Origin: Streptomyces olivochromogenes
GTDB lineage: Bacteria > Actinomycetota > Actinomycetes > Streptomycetales > Streptomycetaceae
NCBI RefSeq assembly: GCF_001514115.1
Contig: NZ_KQ948454.1
Location: forward strand, 419,425-483,424
DNA: 64,000 nt
Reading direction: 5' to 3'
Part shown: positions 1 through 11,840 of the stretch, piece by piece
Numbering within the stretch: position 1 is the first letter of the stretch
Layout of the letters: every line of letters begins with the position of its first letter
Translations under genes and position numbers: made by a program
The notes under the pieces: model-generated
The model's database searches: none
What the model was told of the DNA's origin: nothing
The model's input: the letters and a program-made list of their open reading frames with translations, nothing else

Positions 1-30
1 GGCGGGGGTGAGCGGGGTTGGGGGGTGGGG

Positions 31-83
31 TGTTTCTCGCCCCCGCCGCCCCTACCCGTCCCATCCCCGGGGGCTCCGCCCCC
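31..83 (+). repeat. Dispersed GC-rich intergenic element, copy 1
   Basis: About 50 bases running through CCCGCCGCCCCTACCCGTCC and ending in a GGGGCTCCGCCCC hairpin. An almost identical copy lies in opposite orientation at 26942-26991. This type of sequence is familiar to me from Streptomyces intergenic DNA, where it sits between genes and can fold into stable hairpins; that familiarity is recall, not a search result. Confidence 0.7.
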
Positions 84-176
84 GACCCCCCGGCGGGGCT
101 CCGCCCCTGCACCCCGTCAGGGGCGCTGCCCCTGCCCCCCCGCGGGGCGGAGCAGCCCGCACCCACCCACAGACGT

Positions 177-321
177 CGCCTCTGACCCCCACGGGGCTCC
201 GCCCGCGTACCCCCACCACAAGCAGCGCCTCTGACCCCCACGGGGTCCGCCCCCGCACCCCCACCACAAGCAGCGCCTCTGACCCACACGAGGTCCGCCC
301 CCGCACCCCCACCACAGGCGG
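177..321. repeat. Tandem repeat, three copies of 48-49 bp
   Basis: Three consecutive copies start near 177, 226 and 274. Each begins CGCCTCTGACCC, passes through a GGGTCCGCCCC-like core and ends in CCCCCACCACAAGCAG. Copies differ by a few substitutions and one indel. Period and lack of separating unique spacers exclude a CRISPR. Confidence 0.75.
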
Positions 322-734
322 CTCCTGTGGCCCCCGCGGGAGCCCGCCCCACACGCCACAGGGGCGCAGCCCCGAACCCCGACCGGGCTCGGCCCCCAAC
401 CCAGCGGGGCTCCGCCGCCGAACCTCACCACGCGCGTACCCCCAGCCCCCGCAGGACTCCACCCCCGCCAAGCGCCCTCCCCCACGGACCCCTCCCCCTG
501 CGCCCTGGTCCCTGCCCCCGCTCCCCACCACCAGCCCGAAATCCCCACCCCCTAAACCCCACCCCGGAGCCAAAAGTGCGCCCCCCGCATTCCCCCATCC
601 CCCTCCCTCTGATTCCCCTTGGTCGGGGGCAGGTGGGTCCGAATGCTGGGATGCTGTGGGCTGATGCATGAGCGGGGACGCGGCCGGCGTGGGTCGGGGA
701 ATGGTGTGGGGGGCCGGGAATCGTGGAGGACAGG

Positions 735-1394
735 GTGCGGGTGGTCATCGCCGAGGATTCAGTGCTGCTCAGGGAGGGCCTGACCCGGTTGTTGACCGAC
801 CGCGGGCACGACGTCGTGGCCGGTGTCGGAGACGGCGACGCGCTGATCAAGACCATCACCGACCTGGCGGCGCAGGGCTCGCTGCCGGACGTCGTGGTCG
901 CCGACGTACGAATGCCGCCGACGCACACCGACGAGGGCGTGAAGGCGGCCGTGCAGCTGCGCAAGCAGCACCCGGGGGTGGGGGTGCTGGTGCTGTCGCA
1001 GTACGTGGAGGAGCGCTACGCCACCGAACTGCTGGCCGGTTCGACCCGTGGCGTCGGCTACCTGCTCAAGGACCGCGTCGCGGAGGTGCGCGAGTTCGTG
1101 GACGCGGTGGTGCGGGTGGCCCAGGGGGGTACCGCTCTGGACCCGGAGGTGGTCGCGCAGCTGCTCGGGCGCAGTCGTAAGCAGGACGTACTGGCCGGGC
1201 TCACGCCGCGGGAGCGGGAGGTCCTAGGACTTATGGCCGAGGGACGCACCAACTCGGCGATCGCGCGGCAGCTCGTGGTGAGTGACGGAGCGGTCGAGAA
1301 ACACGTCAGCAATATCTTCCTGAAACTCGGACTTTCCCCGAGCGACGGCGATCATCGGCGTGTTCTCGCGGTCCTCACCTATCTGAACTCCTGA
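735..1394 (+). CDS. NarL/LuxR-type response regulator
   Basis: DNA-binding half of a two-component system. An N-terminal receiver (about residues 1-125) shows the acidic pair in VVIAEDS, the phosphoacceptor Asp in VVVADVRMPP, a Ser in VLSQY and the conserved Lys in LLKDR. A LuxR helix-turn-helix follows (about 150-210): LTPREREVLGLMAEG, then a recognition helix ending in EKHVSNIF. I chose the GTG at 735 because GGAGG lies five bases upstream; a GTG at 723 would add four residues. Family members work with a sensor kinase, which is not inside the window and may lie further left. The target genes are unknown. Confidence 0.9.
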   Translation: MRVVIAEDSVLLREGLTRLLTDRGHDVVAGVGDGDALIKTITDLAAQGSLPDVVVADVRMPPTHTDEGVKAAVQLRKQHPGVGVLVLSQYVEERYATELLAGSTRGVGYLLKDRVAEVREFVDAVVRVAQGGTALDPEVVAQLLGRSRKQDVLAGLTPREREVLGLMAEGRTNSAIARQLVVSDGAVEKHVSNIFLKLGLSPSDGDHRRVLAVLTYLNS

Positions 1395-1704
1395 GGGACT
1401 GACACTGGGTCAGCCGAACGCACTGGTTCAGCCGAACGGAATCACCCTCGAAGGACAGGGGGCCCGACACGGCACCAGAGCGGCGCGAGACCGGCACGAG
1501 AACCAAAGGATGAGGTAGAAGCGTCTTCCAGAGGAGCGTCGGGGGCGAGTAAGTCATGACAAGTCAGGGCGTCGAACCATCTCAAAATGGTGTCCATCAT
1601 GCGAACGGCCGAGGGAAGGCGACCCTTACAGACGTAGGGTTGATCCCGGGAAGGCCTGCGGGAAGGCCGCTCCCAGACAGCCGCCTCGAAGGAGGTCCAG
1701 TTAA
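1395..1704. other. korA upstream region with an 18-bp duplication
   Basis: A 310-base gap with no credible ORF. It carries two adjacent copies of an 18-base unit at 1404-1421 and 1422-1439 (ACTGGGTCAGCCGAACGC and ACTGGTTCAGCCGAACGG), which could be a duplicated regulatory site. A strong ribosome binding site, AAGGAGGTCC, lies at about 1689-1698 just before the GTG of korA. I could not pick a promoter with confidence. Confidence 0.5.
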
Positions 1705-4708
<3,004 letters not shown>

Positions 4709-4723
4709 GCGAGCCGACCGTCC

Positions 4724-4768
4724 GAGGCGTTCTTCGAGGCGTTCTTCGAGGCGTTCTTCGAGGCGTTC
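4724..4768. repeat. 12-bp tandem repeat
   Basis: Three full copies and one partial copy of GAGGCGTTCTTC lie between the korB hairpin and the stop codon of the convergent HxlR gene. Confidence 0.85.
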
Positions 4769-5231
4769 AAGAAGTTCCAGGGGCCCGGGTGGCAGACGCC
4801 CGGGCCTCGTCGTATGCGTGGCGGGACCTCTCCACGTCGTCCATCCGGTCCTTGGTCCAGACGGCCAGCGTGCGCACCTGCTCGGCGGCCTCGCGGCCCA
4901 GTTCGGTGAGCGAGTAGTCGACGCGGGGCGGGATCACGGGCTTCGCGTCACGGTGGACAAGACCGTCGCGCTCCAGGGTCTGGAGGGTCTGGGTGAGCAT
5001 CTTCTCGCTGACCCGGCCGATCGCCCGGCGCAGCTCGCTGAAGCGGTAGGGGCGGTCGAGGAGCTCGATCAGCACGAGCACGCCCCAGCGGCTGGTGACG
5101 TGCTCCAGGACGAGGCGGTACGGGCACATCGCCTCGCCCGTGTCGTACTTGGAGACGGCCGCGGGCCTGGAGACGGCCGGGGGCTTGGACGCGGCCGGGG
5201 TGTCGGTGGATACCTCTGTACTTACTCCCAT
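4767..5231 (-). CDS. HxlR-family (QorR-like) transcriptional regulator
   Basis: Winged-helix repressor of the HxlR family, 154 residues. The HxlR core runs from about residue 35 (AMCPYRLVLEHVTSRWGVLVL) through LRRAIGRVSEKMLTQTLQTL and PRVDYSLTELG. A single Cys just before the first helix (MCPYR) matches the position used as a redox switch in QorR-type regulators. The N-terminal 30 residues are a low-complexity Ala/Pro/Ser tail. It is divergent from a QOR2-like reductase, the arrangement seen for QorR and its target, and an inverted repeat abuts its start codon. Redox sensing is inferred. Confidence 0.88.
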   Translation of the reverse strand: MGVSTEVSTDTPAASKPPAVSRPAAVSKYDTGEAMCPYRLVLEHVTSRWGVLVLIELLDRPYRFSELRRAIGRVSEKMLTQTLQTLERDGLVHRDAKPVIPPRVDYSLTELGREAAEQVRTLAVWTKDRMDDVERSRHAYDEARASATRAPGTS

Positions 5232-5234
5232 GCC

Positions 5235-5259
5235 AGTACCTTACTTCAAAGTGGGTACT
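5235..5259. promoter_or_regulatory. Putative HxlR operator in divergent promoter
   Basis: Arms AGTACC and GGTACT frame a nearly symmetrical centre containing ACTT and AAGT. A related GTACTTAC half site lies a few bases to the left inside the regulator's coding start. HxlR proteins commonly bind GTAC-containing palindromes, so autoregulation and control of the reductase are likely. Confidence 0.65.
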
Positions 5260-5320
5260 TTCGCAGAGTTAGCGCACCTCCTAGGGTTAGTGACAGACCT
5301 ACCCCACAAGGAGCCAAGCC

Positions 5321-6175
5321 ATGAGCATCGTCGTCACCGGAGCCACCGGACACCTCGGCCGCCACGTCATCGAGGGACTGCTGGAGAAGGTTCCGGCCGA
5401 CCAGATCACCGCCGTCGTCCGCGACGCGGACAAGGCCGCCGGCTTCGCGGCCCGCGGCGTGAAGATCGCGGTCGCCAACTACAACGAGCCCGAGACCTTC
5501 GGGCCCCTCTTCGCCGCCGGCGACAAGGTGCTGCTCATCTCCGGCAACGAGTTCGACAAGGGCCGCGTGGCCCAGCACCAGGTCGTCCTGGACGCCACCA
5601 AGGCCGCCGGGGTCGCGCTCTTCGCGTACACCAGCGCGCCGGGCACCCTCACCGCCGCCCTCGCCGACGACCACAAGGGCACCGAGAAGGCGATCCTGGA
5701 GTCGGGTGTGCCCTACGCCCTGCTGCGCAACGGCTGGTACAACGAGAACTACACCGAGAACCTCGCCCCGGTCCTCGAGTACGGCGCCGTCACCCAGGCC
5801 GCCGGCGACGGCAAGGTCGCCTCCGCCGCCCGCGCCGACTACGCGGCCGCCGCCGTGGCCGTACTGACCGGCGAGGGCCACGAGAACAAGACGTACGAGC
5901 TGAGCGGCGACACCGCGTGGAGCTTCGCCGAGTACGCCGCCCTGGTGGCCGAGCGGTCCGGCAAGGAGATCGTCTACAACGCCGTCTCCGTCGAGGCGCT
6001 CACCGGCATCCTGACCGGCGCCGGACTGCCCGGCCCCCTCGCCGCGATCCTGGCGGGCGTCGACGCGTCCATCGAGAAGGGCGAGCTCGCGGGCACCAGC
6101 GGTGACCTGTCCCGGCTGACCGGCCGCCCGACCACGCCGGTCGCCGAGTCGATCGCGGCGGCGCTGAAGGGCTGA
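5321..6175 (+). CDS. SDR-family NAD(P)H quinone reductase-like protein (QOR2/NmrA type)
   Basis: Atypical short-chain dehydrogenase of 284 residues, resembling the NADPH:quinone oxidoreductase QOR2 (E. coli YtfG). The N terminus gives the cofactor loop VVTGATGHLGRHV, followed by ADQITAVVRD where adenine-ribose contacts lie. Other family segments are LLISGNEF, FAYTSAP and LLRNGWYNENY. There is no classical YxxxK active site. The start follows AAGGAG. Divergent transcription from the HxlR gene across a shared operator suggests induction by quinone or oxidative stress; that role is inferred. Confidence 0.85.
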   Translation: MSIVVTGATGHLGRHVIEGLLEKVPADQITAVVRDADKAAGFAARGVKIAVANYNEPETFGPLFAAGDKVLLISGNEFDKGRVAQHQVVLDATKAAGVALFAYTSAPGTLTAALADDHKGTEKAILESGVPYALLRNGWYNENYTENLAPVLEYGAVTQAAGDGKVASAARADYAAAAVAVLTGEGHENKTYELSGDTAWSFAEYAALVAERSGKEIVYNAVSVEALTGILTGAGLPGPLAAILAGVDASIEKGELAGTSGDLSRLTGRPTTPVAESIAAALKG

Positions 6176-6316
6176 CTCCCCCTCGGGCCCCGGCGCCGTC
6201 GCCCTCCGAACCTCCGCCTGTCATGACCGTATAGCGATACGGGCATGACAGGCGGGGGCGCTCGGCGCTACCTTCTTGGAGGCTGCGCGGGAGCAGCTGT
6301 GCGAGAGGGAGGGCCG

Positions 6317-7390
6317 GTGGCCGTGCAGCAGGCGAAGAATTCGATGGGTGCGACCGGCTCGACGGGTTCCAGTGGCCCCGTCGGCTCCGCGAGTTCCAGT
6401 GGCCCCGTCGGCTCGACGGATTCCCGGATATCCAAGGCCGAGCAGCGCATCGGACTGTTGAACGGCTTCGCCGCGTACGGAATGTGGGGGCTCGTTCCCC
6501 TCTTCTGGCCGCTGCTGAAGCCGGCCGGAGCCCTCGAGATCCTCGCCCACCGGATGGTGTGGTCCCTCGCCGTGGTCGGCGTCGCCCTGCTGGTCATGCG
6601 GCGCTGGGCCTGGCTCGGCGAACTGCTGCGACAGCCGCGCAAGCTGGCGCTGATCAGCGTCGCGGCGGCCGTCATCACGGTCAACTGGGGCGTCTACATC
6701 TGGGCCGTGAACAGCGAGCACGTCGTCGAGGCGTCCCTCGGCTACTTCATCAACCCGCTCGTCACCATCGCCATGGGCGTCCTGCTGCTGAAGGAACGGC
6801 TGCGCCCCCTGCAGTGGACGGCGGTCGGCGTCGGCTTCTCCGCGGTGCTCGTCCTCGCCATCGGGTACGGCCGGCCGCCGTGGATCTCCCTCACCCTCGC
6901 CTTCTCCTTCGCCACGTACGGGCTGGTGAAGAAGAAGGTCAACCTCGGCGGGATCGAGTCGCTCGCCGCCGAGACGGCGATCCAGTTCCTGCCCGCGCTC
7001 GCCTATCTGCTGTGGCTGGGTTCGAGCGGGAGCGCGACCTTCGGCACGGAGGGCGCGGGGCACGCGACGTTGCTCGCGGCGACGGGCGTCGTCACGGCAC
7101 TTCCGCTGGTGTGCTTCGGCGCGGCCGCGATACGGGTGCCGTTGTCCACGCTGGGGCTGTTGCAGTACCTCGCCCCGGTGTTCCAGTTCCTGCTCGGCAT
7201 CCTCTACTTCCACGAGGCCATGCCGCCGGAGCGGTGGGCCGGGTTCGCGCTGGTCTGGCTCGCGCTGTCGCTGCTCACCTTCGACGCGCTGCGGACCGCG
7301 CGGCGGGCGGCTCGGGCGCTCAGGGCCGGGGCGGTCGCGAGTGCCGTCGCCGGCGCGCGGGGCGCCGCCGCCGTGGAGGCCAAGTCGTAG
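6317..7390 (+). CDS. rarD: RarD-type EamA permease
   Basis: Inner-membrane transporter of the drug/metabolite superfamily, about 357 residues with roughly ten hydrophobic segments. The RarD signature region QRIGLLNGFAAYGMWGLVPL begins the membrane part and HRMVWSL follows. The N terminus is a Ser/Gly-rich repeat (GSTGSSGPVGS). I place the start at GTG 6317, where GAGAGGGAGGG lies immediately upstream; an in-frame ATG at 6245 would add 24 residues without a good ribosome binding site. The transported substrate is unknown. Confidence 0.88.
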   Translation: MAVQQAKNSMGATGSTGSSGPVGSASSSGPVGSTDSRISKAEQRIGLLNGFAAYGMWGLVPLFWPLLKPAGALEILAHRMVWSLAVVGVALLVMRRWAWLGELLRQPRKLALISVAAAVITVNWGVYIWAVNSEHVVEASLGYFINPLVTIAMGVLLLKERLRPLQWTAVGVGFSAVLVLAIGYGRPPWISLTLAFSFATYGLVKKKVNLGGIESLAAETAIQFLPALAYLLWLGSSGSATFGTEGAGHATLLAATGVVTALPLVCFGAAAIRVPLSTLGLLQYLAPVFQFLLGILYFHEAMPPERWAGFALVWLALSLLTFDALRTARRAARALRAGAVASAVAGARGAAAVEAKS

Positions 7391-7446
7391 AGAGTTGTTC
7401 GACGGCACGTGCGCAAATCCGTTGCACCTCTCATCAGGCAACCACT

Positions 7447-7917
7447 ATGAGTGGCTGTATGACGCCTACGCCCGTGCACTGGAAGCTGGTCATCGACGCC
7501 ACCGACCCGCACGCCCAAGCCGACTTCTGGGCCGCCGCCCTCGGTTACGAGGTCGAGGACAACAGCGCGCTCGTCGAACGACTGCTGGGCCTCGGTGCCC
7601 TGCCTGCCGAGGCCACCGTCGGCTTCCACGGCCGCCCGGCCTTCCGGGACCTGATCGCCGTACGGCATCCCGACGACCCGTACGACAAGGAGCGCGGCAT
7701 CGGGCTGGGACGACGCCTGCTCTTCCAGCGCGTCCCCGAGCCGAAGACCGTCAAGAACCGGCTCCACCTCGATCTGCACCCGGGCGAGGGCCGACGCGCG
7801 GACGAGGTCGCCCGGTTGGAGGGGCTGGGCGCGGAGGCGCTGCGGCACGTGAAGGAACCGGCCGGCGAGTGGGTGGTGATGGCCGACCCGGAGGGGAACG
7901 AGTTCTGCGTGCAGTGA
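7447..7917 (+). CDS. VOC-family (glyoxalase-like) protein
   Basis: Single-domain protein of 156 residues with vicinal-oxygen-chelate features: an opening VHWKLVIDATDPHAQADFW strand-helix unit, NRLHLDLHP in the second half and a closing VVMADPEGNEFCV. It belongs to the glyoxalase-like subgroup common in actinobacteria, whose substrates are mostly unknown. ATG 7447 is chosen; ATG 7459 is an alternative four codons in. The stop codon lies inside a 15-bp tandem duplication (7909-7938). Confidence 0.85.
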   Translation: MSGCMTPTPVHWKLVIDATDPHAQADFWAAALGYEVEDNSALVERLLGLGALPAEATVGFHGRPAFRDLIAVRHPDDPYDKERGIGLGRRLLFQRVPEPKTVKNRLHLDLHPGEGRRADEVARLEGLGAEALRHVKEPAGEWVVMADPEGNEFCVQ

Positions 7918-7932
7918 GCGTGCGTGCAGTGA

Positions 7933-9021
<1,089 letters not shown>

Positions 9022-9035
9022 GACTCCTGAGCTCC

Positions 9036-9120
9036 TGGCCCGCTGAGGCCCCCCTAGGCCCCCCTAGGGCCCACTGAGGCTCCCAGGGCCCACTGAGGCT
9101 CCTGGGGCTCACTGGGGCTC
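9036..9120. repeat. Imperfect short repeats between convergent genes
   Basis: Units such as GGGCCCACTGAGGCTCC recur with a period near 19 between the peptidase stop and the stop of the convergent gene. They contain small inverted repeats and may act in termination. Confidence 0.55.
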
Positions 9121-9138
9121 CTCGTTCTCCCAGCCCTC

Positions 9139-10305
9139 CTAGGGGGTGTACGGGTTGTCCGCCAGGGAGCGGGCCCGGGCCCGGTCCGCGAGGCGGGTCA
9201 TGCGAGTGCGGGCCGACTCGAGCTGTTCGAGGTCGTCGGCGGCGGGGCCGCCGTCGGCGACGAGCTCGGTCCACAGCGTGATCAGGTCCTGCCCCAGGTT
9301 CAGCCCCTGCAAGGGGTCGCGCACGGCGCGCCAGGCCGCGGCGGCGCTCTGTACGTTGCCGTACGCGGCCTCGGGGTCCTGGTGCCGCCTGCGGACCCGG
9401 GCGAGGTCGAGGGACAGGTGGAACGCCCGGAGCGGGTCACCGGCCAAATAGGCGATGTACGAGGTCAGCTCGCGCAGCCGCAGCACCTCCGGGTGCTCGG
9501 GGCCCAGTGACCGCGACGCGTCCGCGCCGACCCGCTCCGCCATCCCCGTGGCCTCTTCGATGCGGCCCATCTTCACGGCCTCGTTGATCCGCGCCACGGG
9601 CTCCACGAGGAACGCCGCGCCCTCCGTCTCCTGAACCGGTGCCAGCACGGACTCGGCGACGGCGTCGAAGCCGCGCGCGGGCGTGGGCTTCGGTTCCGGC
9701 TCCGGCTCGGGGTCCATGACGGACATGGCCTCCATCGCGGGGGCCGGACGCTCAGGAGTCAGCCCCACGGGCGGCGGGCCGAACTCGCCCGTCGGAGCCA
9801 CCGCTACGCCGGGGGTGGCGTCCCGCGTCGGCTCCGGCAGCGCCCGCAGCACATGCGTCGCCGCGGCCCCGGGCAGGGGCTGAGGCTCCGACACCGGCAC
9901 CCGCGGCGCCGCGGGCATCGCGGGAGGGGCCGCGGGCATCGCGGGAGGGGTTGCCGACGCCCCGGGCACCTCGGCCGGCGGCCCCACCCGTACGGGCTCG
10001 CCCGTGTAACGGCTCGACCCGTCCCCGTACACCTCCAGCGGTACGACGAAGCCGATCCGCTCGTCGTGGATGGTGGCGAGGACGGAGTGACCGGCGGCGA
10101 GGGCGAGTCGGTGGAGGTGGTTCAGGACGGCGGCCTGGACGGTCTGGCCGTGCACGACGCCGACCGGCACACCACCGACCGTGACGCCGCCCCCGCTTTC
10201 CCCCGCGGGCGCGGTGACCCACACCTCCAACGGGCCGGCGCCGGGGCCGACCGCCGAGCGCTGCCGCTTGGATTCCCGCTTCTGTTCGCGGCTGAGTCGA
10301 GACAT
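9139..10305 (-). CDS. Conserved protein with TPR-like C-terminal half, function unknown
   Basis: A 388-residue protein I do not recognise by name. Residues 1-110 form a compact beta-rich domain (LEVWVTAPAG; VGVVHGQTVQAAVLNHLHRLAL). A Pro/Ala/Met-rich linker (repeats of PPAMPAA) covers about 115-230. The C-terminal 150 residues are helical and TPR-like (MAERVGADASRSLGPEHPEV; SYIAYLAGDPLRAF; AYGNVQSAAAAW), with the SLGPEHP motif typical of tetratricopeptide proteins. The start at ATG 10305 has AGGGAAG upstream. It is divergent from the DUF6668-like gene, suggesting a shared function. Confidence 0.75.
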   Translation of the reverse strand: MSRLSREQKRESKRQRSAVGPGAGPLEVWVTAPAGESGGGVTVGGVPVGVVHGQTVQAAVLNHLHRLALAAGHSVLATIHDERIGFVVPLEVYGDGSSRYTGEPVRVGPPAEVPGASATPPAMPAAPPAMPAAPRVPVSEPQPLPGAAATHVLRALPEPTRDATPGVAVAPTGEFGPPPVGLTPERPAPAMEAMSVMDPEPEPEPKPTPARGFDAVAESVLAPVQETEGAAFLVEPVARINEAVKMGRIEEATGMAERVGADASRSLGPEHPEVLRLRELTSYIAYLAGDPLRAFHLSLDLARVRRRHQDPEAAYGNVQSAAAAWRAVRDPLQGLNLGQDLITLWTELVADGGPAADDLEQLESARTRMTRLADRARARSLADNPYTP

Positions 10306-10472
10306 CGCTTCCCTCACTCGGGTCGTACTTCCATGCGTCGACCTTGCCTCAAGATCCCGTCAGGTACATACAGTCAAGTCTCTCGGCTCACCACCGCTGC
10401 ATGCGTCACTACGGCGTCACAGCCTCGTAAGAGTGGCCGACAACGCCGACAACGACCGAGGAGAGTGGTCAG

Positions 10473-11024
10473 GTGACGCAGGGGAGCATGCGGCAGGGAG
10501 CGGAAGGGCCCGAGATCTGGCTCCGCGGGCCCGTCGCCGACACGGTGGAACCCACTCGGTGGCCCGAACCCGCCGGGGACGAACCCGACCACCTCGACGT
10601 CGGGCCACGGCGGTACGCCTGGGTCGCGACGCACGGCGGGGCCGGCACCACCACGCTCGCCGCGGTCTTCGGCGGCCATGACGCCGGGCGGAACTGGCCC
10701 CGGCCCGACCAGGGAGAACCGGGGTCGGTGCTCCTCGTCGGGCGTACGCACGCGGCGGGACTGGACGCCGTCTCGCACACCCTGGACACCTTCCGCCGGG
10801 GTGAGGCGCCCCCGGGTCTCGACCTCGACGCCGTGGTACTGGTCGCGGACGCACCCGGGCGGCTGCCCCGCCCGCTCGCCCAGCGCGTCAAGGTGATCGA
10901 TTCGATGATCGACGTGTATCAGGTGCCGTGGATCCCGGCGTGGCGCATCGGCGACCTCACCTCGGCGCCGCCCCGCGAGACGGCCGCGCTGGCCCGGCTG
11001 ACGGGCGCCGCGCGTCTGCCCTGA
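10473..11024 (+). CDS. DUF6668-like protein with degenerate P-loop
   Basis: A 183-residue protein of a Streptomyces family I recall as DUF6668. It has a ParA/MinD-like beginning (YAWVATHGGAGTTTLAAVFGG) in which the P-loop lacks the invariant Lys, then LLVGRTHAAGLD and DAVVLVADAPGRLP, and a C-terminal PWIPAWRIGDL. It may bind nucleotide weakly or serve as a scaffold. GTG start behind GAGGAGAG. No cellular role is established to my knowledge. Confidence 0.75.
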   Translation: MTQGSMRQGAEGPEIWLRGPVADTVEPTRWPEPAGDEPDHLDVGPRRYAWVATHGGAGTTTLAAVFGGHDAGRNWPRPDQGEPGSVLLVGRTHAAGLDAVSHTLDTFRRGEAPPGLDLDAVVLVADAPGRLPRPLAQRVKVIDSMIDVYQVPWIPAWRIGDLTSAPPRETAALARLTGAARLP

Positions 11025-11120
11025 ACCCCGGCCCCGGCAGAACCCCGGTAGAACCCCGGCGGCCGACAGCCCGCAGTCGGCGTCCGGCGTCCGCCATCCC
11101 CGTCTCTCGGCATGGACGTC

Positions 11121-11151
11121 GCATGCGTATGCATATATTGTGCACGCATGC
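11121..11151. promoter_or_regulatory. Inverted repeat upstream of flavin reductase-like gene
   Basis: Perfect eight-base arms GCATGCGT and ACGCATGC are separated by 15 bases that contain an AT-rich TATATT, suitable as a -10 element. The centre lies about 70 bases before the start codon. It looks like an operator overlapping a promoter; no regulator gene is adjacent. Confidence 0.55.
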
Positions 11152-11204
11152 AGTTGCGGGTCGTGGCGTTCCGCGACCCGTCGCACACGCACCCAGGGGG
11201 ACCC

Positions 11205-11837
11205 ATGAGCCGTCACTTCCTGTTCCTGCTCGGCAGCAGCCGCCCCGACGGCAACACCGAGCTGCTGGCCCGTCGGGCCGCCGAACAGTTGCCCGCGGAT
11301 GTCGAGCAGCGCTGGCTGAGCCTCGCCGAGCACCCGCTGCCCGACTTCGTGGACCTGCGGCGCGACAGCGACCACGTACACCCGGCCGCCGGGAGCAATC
11401 CGGCGCTGCTGCTCGACGCCACCCTGGCGGCCACCGACATCGTGATCGCCTCGCCGCTGTACTGGTACTCGGTGTCCGGCCTCACCAAGCGCTACCTGGA
11501 CTACTGGTCGGGCTGGCTGCGCATGCCCGGCGTCGACTTCAAGGCCAGGATGGCGGGGCGCACCCTCTGGGGCGTCACCGCACTGGCGCACGAGGAGGAA
11601 GAGGTCGCCGACCCGCTGATCGGCACTCTCCACCACTCGGCCGCGTACCTGGGCATGCGTTTCGGCGGGGTCCTGCTCGGCAACGGCAGCAAGCCCGGTG
11701 ACGTACTGAAGGACACGGCAGCGCTGGCGCAAGCGAAGACGTTCTTCGCAGGGGAGGCACCGCTCGCCCGCTACCCCTACGAGAAGCAGGTCACCGACGG
11801 CGCGCGCGACACGCAGGGCGTGGCAGCCGCGCGTTGA
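11205..11837 (+). CDS. NADPH-dependent FMN reductase-like flavoprotein
   Basis: Flavodoxin-fold protein of 210 residues. The phosphate-binding loop of bound FMN is FLLGSSRPDGNTELLARR, and further family segments are ADIVIASPLYWYSVSG and KRYLDYWSGWL. These match the NADPH-dependent FMN reductase/NAD(P)H oxidoreductase family, which reduce flavins or quinones. The start ATG 11205 follows AGGGGGA. A strong inverted repeat lies upstream. The physiological substrate cannot be told from sequence. Confidence 0.85.
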   Translation: MSRHFLFLLGSSRPDGNTELLARRAAEQLPADVEQRWLSLAEHPLPDFVDLRRDSDHVHPAAGSNPALLLDATLAATDIVIASPLYWYSVSGLTKRYLDYWSGWLRMPGVDFKARMAGRTLWGVTALAHEEEEVADPLIGTLHHSAAYLGMRFGGVLLGNGSKPGDVLKDTAALAQAKTFFAGEAPLARYPYEKQVTDGARDTQGVAAAR

Positions 11838-11840
11838 CGG

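Larger units (their letters stand above)
1..734. other. GC-rich repeat-filled intergenic region
   Basis: No gene is supported here. Every frame is open for long stretches only because the DNA is very rich in C runs, and the conceptual proteins are proline/arginine or glycine/arginine low complexity on both strands. The stretch holds many short inverted repeats built on GGGGCTCCGCCCC-like cores, a dispersed element and a tandem repeat (listed separately). The end of the region, from about 600, is less repetitive and probably carries the promoter of the response regulator. Confidence 0.75.

Noticed and set aside
8..664. Overlapping long open frames on both strands
   Set aside because: Pro/Arg or Gly/Arg low-complexity translations of C-rich repeats, without start signals or family resemblance.
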